Shown here: positions 58,854 to 64,000 of the stretch, piece after piece
Position numbering within the stretch: position 1 is the stretch's first letter
Layout of the letters: each line of letters starts with the position of its first letter
Source: SSF26 sp041918515
GTDB lineage: Bacteria > Chloroflexota > Anaerolineae > J102
NCBI GenBank assembly: GCA_041918515.1
Contig: JAYRVO010000151.1
Coordinates: 62,001 to 126,000 of the forward strand
Direction: 5' to 3'
Length of the DNA: 64,000 nt
Position numbers and translations under genes: made by a program
Notes under the pieces: model-generated
Databases searched by the model: none
Seen by the model: only the letters and a program-made list of their open reading frames with translations
What the model was told of the DNA's origin: nothing

Positions 58854-59881
58854 CCCGCCTCCACCCGCGGGTCGAGATAGGAATAGGTCAGGTCAGCGAT
58901 GAGGTTGGCGGCGATCACGGCGACGGCCAGGATGAGGAAAGCACCCTGGAGCACCGGATAGTCGCGTCGTCCCACCGCCTCGAAAATCGCCCCGCCCAAG
59001 CCCGGCCAAGAGAAAACGGTCTCGATCTGCACCGAGCCGGCTACGGTGAAACCCAGGTTGAGGGCGATGATCGTCACCATCGGCAACATGGCGTTTTTGA
59101 GCGCGTGGTCCTTGAGCACCTGGAATTTGCTCAGCCCTTTGGCGCGAGCGGTCAGGATGTAGTCTTGCGAGAGCACATCCAGCAGGCTGCTGCGCATGAT
59201 CAGCATGTATTCGCCCACGAAAACGATGGTGAAGGTGAGGGTGGGGAGGATCATATGGCGCAGGAGATCGACCCATTGTGCGCCCAGGCTGGCGAATTGA
59301 ACGCCGGGCGTGCTCTTGCCGCCGATGGGCAGGCCGAAGCGATTGCTGCCCCAGAAAAGCAGGATGATCCCCAACCAGAAAGTGGGCAGGCTCCAGGCCA
59401 GCAGACTGAGCAGAAGGGCGCTGTAATCAAGGGGGGTGCGCGCTCGCCAGGCAGCAGCCGCGCCCAGGGCGATGCCGATGAGGATAGCCAAAATCTGCCC
59501 GGCCCCAATCAGCAGCACCGTATTCCCCAGGCGCTCCAACAGCAAATCGGCCACCGGCCGGTTGGCGTGATAGCTGATGCCCAGCTCGCCCCGCAGCAGG
59601 TTGCCCACATAGATGAAGAACTGCGTCTGCAACGGATTGACGCCACAATCGCCCCGAACCAGCGGATTCAGCGATTGAAAGCAATTGATGACCGGTTTGT
59701 CCAGCCCATAACGCACGCGGATGGCTTCGACCGCCTGTTTGGTCAGTCGAGGGTCGCGCAGGCCGGCCCGCGCCGGGTCGCCGGGCAGCACCCGAAAGAG
59801 GAAGAAATTGAGGACGATGACGAACAGGACGGTGAAAGCCGCCCAGAGCAACTTCTTGAGGAAATAGCGAGGGCGATTCAC
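58850..59881 (-). CDS. Oligopeptide ABC transporter permease, DppB type
   Basis: This 343-residue permease has the features of DppB/OppB: an N-terminal membrane segment (LLWAAFTVLFVIVLNFFLFR) followed by VLPGDPARAGLRDPRLT, then a periplasmic loop and five further membrane segments (NTVLLIGAGQILAILIGIAL, ALLLSLLAWSLPTFWLGIIL). The EAA loop is LTARAKGLSKFQVLKDHALK. The loop between the first two segments is somewhat longer than usual (VINCFQSLNPLVRGDCGVNP). Its stop overlaps the DppCD start by four bases. It pairs with the permease half of DppCD. Confidence 0.93.
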   Translation of the reverse strand: MNRPRYFLKKLLWAAFTVLFVIVLNFFLFRVLPGDPARAGLRDPRLTKQAVEAIRVRYGLDKPVINCFQSLNPLVRGDCGVNPLQTQFFIYVGNLLRGELGISYHANRPVADLLLERLGNTVLLIGAGQILAILIGIALGAAAAWRARTPLDYSALLLSLLAWSLPTFWLGIILLFWGSNRFGLPIGGKSTPGVQFASLGAQWVDLLRHMILPTLTFTIVFVGEYMLIMRSSLLDVLSQDYILTARAKGLSKFQVLKDHALKNAMLPMVTIIALNLGFTVAGSVQIETVFSWPGLGGAIFEAVGRRDYPVLQGAFLILAVAVIAANLIADLTYSYLDPRVEAG

Positions 59882-59891
59882 GACCGCTCTT

Positions 59892-60149
59892 TTACCTCTT
59901 GCCGTGGCATTGCTTGTATTTCTTGCCGCTGCCGCACGGGCAAGGCTCGTTGCGTCCTGGTTCGATTGTTCTGCGCACGGTGCCGGTCAGAGCCGTCTGA
60001 AGATCGGAGATATCTTCTGGTTTGTCTGGCTCCAGACCGATGATGTAGATCAAATCATGTGCAGCACAGATGCCTGCGATCTCGCGCAGTCGATCCTCGG
60101 TCTGCACCTTCAGAATGATCGGACGTTCTTTCGAACCAAGTTTTGCCAT
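59892..60149 (-). CDS. SEC-C motif metal-binding protein
   Basis: This 85-residue protein reads AKLGSKERPIILKVQTEDRL at the start, then IYIIGLEPDKPEDISDLQTA and ends RNEPCPCGSGKKYKQCHGKR. The C-terminus is the SEC-C zinc motif first seen in SecA. The overall length and wording match the PBPRA1643 family (TIGR04102), which is of unknown function. The gene sits between the binding-protein gene and dppB on the same strand, ten bases before dppB. Whether it helps the transporter is unknown; the position may be chance. Confidence 0.85.
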   Translation of the reverse strand: MAKLGSKERPIILKVQTEDRLREIAGICAAHDLIYIIGLEPDKPEDISDLQTALTGTVRRTIEPGRNEPCPCGSGKKYKQCHGKR

Positions 60150-60233
60150 CTTAGGTTGCTTCCTTGAGTTAGTCGATTACAAATGACACGAATGGCCGAA
60201 TGACACGAATCCCACTGTGCCAATTGCGACCTG

Positions 60234-61934
60234 TTACCTTACCGGCTCCACCACTACCAGTGACGAGACATCCTCAAGCGACAGCTTGGGCTGGTCGGTG
60301 ATCCAACCGGTGAAGCGGTCGGCGCGATAGGCTTGTACGGCCAGGTCGTAGAAGGGCACGAGGTAGGGCAGGTCTTCCAGCAGTATCTTTTGCATGTCCC
60401 ACACGATTTGGCGGCGTTTGTCCAGGTCCATCTCGGTGGCCTGCTGGCTGAACATTTCGTCGAAAGTCGGATTCGAGTAACCGCTCTCGCTGGTGCCGGT
60501 GGGGATTTCTTCGGTCAGGTGGACGCTGAGCAAGAAGCCGGGGTCAGGGTCAGAACCCCAGCCCCAGATCAGGATGTCGTAGTCGAAGGTGGGGCAGCAG
60601 GCTGCGGTCAGGGTGTCGGGGTCGAGGGCTTGGAGTTCGGTCTTGATGCCGATTGGCGCCCACATTTCCGCCAGCAGCTCGGCCTCGCGGGGGGCGGTGG
60701 TGCTGTCGCTGGGCCAATTGACGCGGAAGCTGAGGGATTTGCTGCCATCGGGCAGTTCGCGCACGCTGTCGCCATCCTTGTCGACATAACCGGCGTCATC
60801 CAGCAGCTTGTTGGCCGCGGCAATGTCGTACGCGTAATCCTGCAAGCTGTCGTTGTACCACTGGCCCAGACCGTCGGGGATCAAAGTCAAGCCTGGTTTG
60901 CCCAGGCCCAACAACACCACATCGATGATCTTCTGTTTGTCGGTGGCGTGGGCCAGGGCGCGGCGCACCGTGACATCCTTCAGCGCCGGATGGCCGGAGC
61001 AGACGCCGCCATCGGGCGGGCAGTTTTCGGCGGAAACAACGTTGAAGATGATGTCGGACACAGCCGGCGCCAGCGGTGCGCCGTCCACCACCTTGACAGT
61101 GGCCTCATTGCGTAGGGCCACCACCGCCGGGCCAGGCATTTCGGTGATCATATCCACCTGACCGGTTTTGATCGCCTGCACCAGCGCATCCTGGTTCTCG
61201 AAGGTCTGAAACACGACTTCATCCACTTTGGGCGGAGTCAAAACGTGTTCCTTGTTGGCGGTCAGATGGACGAATTCGTTCTGTTTGTATTCAGTCAGCT
61301 TGAATGGTCCACTGCCGATCATCTCCGCATTCTCGAACTCGCCCGGAGTTTCCACGCTTTCCCAAATATGCTTGGGTAAAACGAAGAGATAGAAAAGCTG
61401 GCTTTCGATGTTGGGGATGGCCTCGGTCAGCGTGAGGACGACGTTATTGCCCTCCGTGGCCTTCACCGATTCGAAATAACCCGTGTAGGTGTTCAGAAAA
61501 GGAAAATCGGTGTTCGCCTTGTAGAAATTCAGGGTAAAGGCCACATCCTCCGCGGTCAGTGGCGTGCCATCATGAAAGTTGACGCCCTCGCGAATGTGAT
61601 ACGTCCACACTTTTCCGTCCGCCGAAGTCTCGACCTTGTCGGCCAGATCCAGGCTGAAGGAGCCGTCGAGATTGAGGTGGTAGATCGAGTCGTAGACCAA
61701 CTCGTAAATGGTATAAGACTCGGTGAGCACGCCCAGGCCGGGGTTGAGGGTGTCGGGGCTGCCGGCCCAGCCGATGCGGAGGATGACAGGTCCGGCAGAT
61801 TCAGCGGGCGCGGCGGTGGCGGCAGGCTGGTCGGGCGCAGGGGTAGGCGCGGGAGCAGCGCCAGGTTGTGCGGCGCAGCCCGCCAGCAAGATGGCGAGTA
61901 CGGCGACAACAATCAGGGTGACGCGTATTGACAT
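60234..61934 (-). CDS. Extracellular solute-binding protein, peptide/nickel family
   Basis: From MSIRVTLIVVAVLAILLAGC the protein has 566 residues with a lipoprotein signal (lipobox LLAGC) and an Ala/Pro linker. The mature part matches family 5 binding proteins: ILRIGWAGSPDTLNPGLGVL, then SFSLDLADKVETSADGKVWT and YHIREGVNFHDGTPLTAEDV, the classic family signature, and IIDVVLLGLGKPGLTLIPDG. GGAGG lies upstream at a normal distance. It is the substrate receptor for the DppB-DppCD transporter downstream on the same strand, and presumably binds oligopeptides. Confidence 0.94.
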   Translation of the reverse strand: MSIRVTLIVVAVLAILLAGCAAQPGAAPAPTPAPDQPAATAAPAESAGPVILRIGWAGSPDTLNPGLGVLTESYTIYELVYDSIYHLNLDGSFSLDLADKVETSADGKVWTYHIREGVNFHDGTPLTAEDVAFTLNFYKANTDFPFLNTYTGYFESVKATEGNNVVLTLTEAIPNIESQLFYLFVLPKHIWESVETPGEFENAEMIGSGPFKLTEYKQNEFVHLTANKEHVLTPPKVDEVVFQTFENQDALVQAIKTGQVDMITEMPGPAVVALRNEATVKVVDGAPLAPAVSDIIFNVVSAENCPPDGGVCSGHPALKDVTVRRALAHATDKQKIIDVVLLGLGKPGLTLIPDGLGQWYNDSLQDYAYDIAAANKLLDDAGYVDKDGDSVRELPDGSKSLSFRVNWPSDSTTAPREAELLAEMWAPIGIKTELQALDPDTLTAACCPTFDYDILIWGWGSDPDPGFLLSVHLTEEIPTGTSESGYSNPTFDEMFSQQATEMDLDKRRQIVWDMQKILLEDLPYLVPFYDLAVQAYRADRFTGWITDQPKLSLEDVSSLVVVEPVR

Positions 61935-62329
61935 AAGATTCTCCTCCAAAATGGGCGGGCGAACGAAACAGAAGGACAACCAGGTGTGCGCCGGCGGTTG
62001 ATCTCCACATAATTGCCGCCGTTATCGATGCGCCGTATTGTAATCGACATCAGGATTCGATTGAAATCGGAGTAAAGGCGGCAGTGGATGCGCTGCTATC
62101 GATGCGACTTGTCTTTATCACAAGCCTTGCTATACTGGCCAGTGAACAGTGAGCAGTGGCCGGTGAACAGTGAGCAGTGGTCAGCGAACAGTGGTCAGCG
62201 AACAGTGGTCAGTGGTCAGTGGTCAGTGAACAGTGAATTGTTAGCCGCCGCTCCAATCTCCAATAACCAATAACCAATCCTTCGACTTCGCCCAGACAAG
62301 CCTCCAACCCCCAATCTCCAATCTCCACC
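61935..62329. other. Divergent intergenic region with short-unit tandem repeats
   Basis: This 395-base spacer holds promoters for the binding-protein gene (read leftward) and the P1 peptidase gene (read rightward). Two repeat tracts fill its right half: AGTGAACAGTGAGCAGTGG-type units (about 62139-62240) and CCAATAACCAAT/CCAATCTCCA units (about 62256-62330). Confidence 0.7.
62139..62240. repeat. Tandem AGTGAACAGTG / AGTGGTC repeats
   Basis: About 100 bases built of CAGTGAACAGTGAGCAGTGG and the shorter GTCAGCGAACAGTG units with small variations. It is not a CRISPR array: units are 7-21 bases and have no unique spacers. Similar tracts are common between genes in this bacterial group. Confidence 0.85.
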
Positions 62330-62330
62330 A
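62256..62330. repeat. CCAATAACCAAT-type repeat tract
   Basis: Units CCAATAA, CCAATCT and CCAACCC run up to the start codon of the P1 peptidase gene. Related tracts occur at 63747-63790 and, inverted, at 63702-63720. Confidence 0.8.
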
Positions 62331-63388
62331 TGCCCCGCCTCCGCGATCTCGGCCTCACCATCGGCCGTCACCCCACCGGCCCCCTCAACGCCATCACTGA
62401 TGTGCCTGGCGTGTGGGTGGGGCACACAACCCTGATCTACGACGAGCCGCGCCTGGCCCGCACCGGCGTCACCGTCATCCTGCCGCGGGAGGGCGAGATC
62501 TGGCACGACCAGGCTTTTGCGGGCTTTCACACCCTGAACGGCTGCGGCGAGATGACCGGCGTCCATTGGCTCACCGAGTCGGGGATGCTCAGCTCGCCCA
62601 TCGCCCTGACCAACACCGCCCAGGTGGGAACCGTGCATGAGGCTTTGTGCGCGTATGGCCAGGAGTTCGGTTGGACCACCAGCTTCGCCCTCCCCGTCGT
62701 GGCCGAGACCTACGACGGCTGGCTGAACGATCTCGACGCCTTCCACATCACCCGCGGCCATGTCTACCAGGCCATCGCCTCCGCGAAACCGGGGCCGGTG
62801 GCCGAGGGCAATGTGGGCGGCGGAACCGGCATGATCTGCTACGACTTCAAGGGCGGGATCGGCACGGCTTCGCGGCGAGTCGAGACTCGGTCGGGCGAAT
62901 TCGTGGTGGGGGCGTTGGTGCAGGCCAATCACGGCGACCGCCAGGACTTTCGGCTGGACGGGACGCCGGTGGGCCATGAACTCGGCCCGGATGTAACGCC
63001 ACTGGCTTATCCAGAGCCAAAGCGTGGAGGTTCGATCATCGTCATTCTGGCCACGGATGCGCCCCTGCTGCCGTTCCAGTGCCGGCGACTGGCGCAAAGG
63101 GCCACGGTGGGCTTTGCCCGCACCGGCGGCATCGGACACAACGGCAGCGGCGACCTGTTCCTGGCCTTCGCCACCGCCAATCACCTGCCGGTCATGGCCA
63201 AGCAACTCTGCCATCTGAGCATGTTGCCCAACCCCCAGATGGATCACCTTTTTGTGGCCGCAGCCGAGGCGGTGGAAGAGGCCATCCTCAACGCCCTGAC
63301 CTCAGCCGAGACGATGACCGGCTTCCAGGGCCACACCGCCTACTCCATCCCCATCGATTGGTTAGTACTACAACCGCACATCGCCTGA
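62330..63388 (+). CDS. P1-family aminopeptidase (DmpA-like)
   Basis: This 352-residue protein belongs to peptidase family P1 (L-aminopeptidase/D-esterase, DmpA type), which is made as one chain and cleaves itself at the Gly-Ser junction. The family motifs are NAITDVPGVWVGHTTLIYDE, AEGNVGGGTGMICYDFKGGI and the active-site region TGGIGHNGSGDLFLAFATAN, where the Ser of NGSGD (about residue 270) becomes the N-terminal nucleophile. It releases N-terminal residues, including from unusual peptides. No signal peptide is seen, so it is cytoplasmic and fits with the peptide importer beside it. Confidence 0.9.
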   Translation: MPRLRDLGLTIGRHPTGPLNAITDVPGVWVGHTTLIYDEPRLARTGVTVILPREGEIWHDQAFAGFHTLNGCGEMTGVHWLTESGMLSSPIALTNTAQVGTVHEALCAYGQEFGWTTSFALPVVAETYDGWLNDLDAFHITRGHVYQAIASAKPGPVAEGNVGGGTGMICYDFKGGIGTASRRVETRSGEFVVGALVQANHGDRQDFRLDGTPVGHELGPDVTPLAYPEPKRGGSIIVILATDAPLLPFQCRRLAQRATVGFARTGGIGHNGSGDLFLAFATANHLPVMAKQLCHLSMLPNPQMDHLFVAAAEAVEEAILNALTSAETMTGFQGHTAYSIPIDWLVLQPHIA

Positions 63389-63390
63389 AG

Positions 63391-63667
63391 TGTCATTCTG
63401 AGTTACCCATGCCTCATGGCGGCATGTCGCCCGAGCAAGAAACCCCTCGCGTGTCACCCTGAACGGGTCGATCTGGCGCTTTGTCGCTTCGATCAGCCAG
63501 TGAAGGGTCTCCAAATGGGAAGTTTCTAAGCAGCGGGTCCTACAAGGCGATATCGCTAGTGGACTTTTCCAGCGAAGCATCTCCGTTGCGCCGATAGAGT
63601 CCGAGATGCTTCGCTGGAATGGTTTTCGGCCATGCGGTTTGAGCAACAGACCCGCTCAGCATGACAC
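63391..63667. repeat. Nested inverted-repeat element of 276 bases
   Basis: The ends are TGTCATTCTGAG (63391-63402) and CTCAGCATGACA (63656-63667), near-perfect inverted copies. Inside, TTCCAGCGAAGCATCTC (63567-63583) and GAGATGCTTCGCTGGAA (63604-63620) are a perfect 17-bp inverted pair. The element starts two bases after the P1 peptidase stop. It has no gene and looks like a non-autonomous mobile or regulatory repeat. Confidence 0.75.
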
Positions 63668-63793
63668 AAAGTGAGTGTTTCTCGCTATGTACGGTTGAGG
63701 TATTAGTTATTGGTTATTGCGCTTATGAGGCATATACATACCAGTCGTCAATCTCCAATAACCAATAACCAATAACCAATCTCCAATAACCAC
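63668..63793. other. Intergenic region with CCAATAACC repeats
   Basis: The region contains further CCAATAACCAATAACC units (63747-63790) and the inverted form near 63702-63720. No gene was seen. Confidence 0.6.
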
Positions 63794-64000
63794 CTACCTT
63801 CCCCGCAAAACCGGCCACTGCGCCAATTCCGCCCGGTGCTTCCAGACCAGGATGAGGAAGTGGCCGAGCCAGGCGACGAGGAGGGTGGGGACAAGGGGAG
63901 GGCGGAGGCCGAGGGGGTTGAAGGAGGCAGGGAGGACGAGGAAATAGACAAGCAGACCGAGGAAGGCCAGGATCATCGCCCAACCGCTGGTGGCGATGAG
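63794..64000 (-). CDS. Small membrane protein (partial, N-terminus beyond the window)
   Basis: The minus-strand frame is open from base 64000 to a stop at 63794, giving 68 residues with two membrane segments (AMILAFLGLLVYFLVLPASF and LVPTLLVAWLGHFLILVWKH) and a short tail (RAELAQWPVLRGR). An internal ATG at 63976 exists but the open frame continues past the window edge, so the real start is probably outside. The family is not recognised. Confidence 0.55.
   Translation of the reverse strand, partial: LIATSGWAMILAFLGLLVYFLVLPASFNPLGLRPPLVPTLLVAWLGHFLILVWKHRAELAQWPVLRGR

Noticed and set aside
62139..62240. Possible CRISPR array
   Set aside because: Units are 7-21 bases, imperfect and contiguous without unique spacers, and no cas gene is present.

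Overview
The window looks like chromosomal DNA of a free-living bacterium of the Chloroflexota (Anaerolineae/Caldilineae type). The inference rests on style, not on any marker search: GC-rich coding with tight ATGA overlaps, secreted proteins built of beta-propeller repeats joined by Thr-Pro linkers and ending in an LPLV-type tail, a MutL carrying the endonuclease motif, and many intergenic palindromic or short-unit repeats. No tRNA, rRNA, CRISPR array or insertion sequence with a transposase was seen.

Layout. (1) 1-6981, minus strand: surface polysaccharide genes (ABC-2 exporter permease cut by the window edge, GDP-fucose synthase-like epimerase, three glycosyltransferases, a Wzx-type flippase). 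(2) 7019-16128: HAD phosphatase, mutL, trigger factor-clpP-clpX, and a ModE-like regulator overlapping clpX that leads into a tungstate uptake set (tupB-tupC-tupA). (3) 16225-27917: GT1 glycosyltransferase, a CapA-M23 fusion lipoprotein, sulfotransferase, trmD, LCAT-like hydrolase, secreted subtilase, M32 carboxypeptidase and an unknown protein. (4) 28281-42584: an accessory and defence island with a Phd/PIN pair, an S9 peptidase, an orphan RHH protein, an AbiE pair, a three-gene FGE-like / SIR2-like / nSTAND-WD40 operon, a creatininase-like protein and two HigBA-type pairs. (5) 42693-61934: an oligopeptide ABC transporter whose parts are split. DppF lies at 42.7-43.7 kb; DppCD (fused), DppB, a SEC-C protein and the binding protein lie at 56.9-61.9 kb. 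Between them sit two giant secreted beta-propeller proteins, an orphan HigA, an HNH nuclease pair and a DUF4143 ATPase. (6) 62330-64000: a P1-family aminopeptidase, a repeat-rich spacer and a partial membrane protein.

The most interesting content is the minus-strand run 39662 to 31435: a C-type-lectin-like FGE protein, a SIR2-like protein and a large STAND NTPase with a WD40 sensor, spaced by 13 and 7 bases and followed by AbiEi/AbiEii. This is the architecture expected of an NTP-dependent conflict (anti-phage) system, here with effector and scaffold in separate genes and with sequence oddities in both. A second theme is how accessory modules entered: higBA and the DUF4143 ATPase are each bracketed by a second, decayed copy of the 3' end of the neighbouring gene, and three such modules have promoters placed so that the transcript would start at the start codon.
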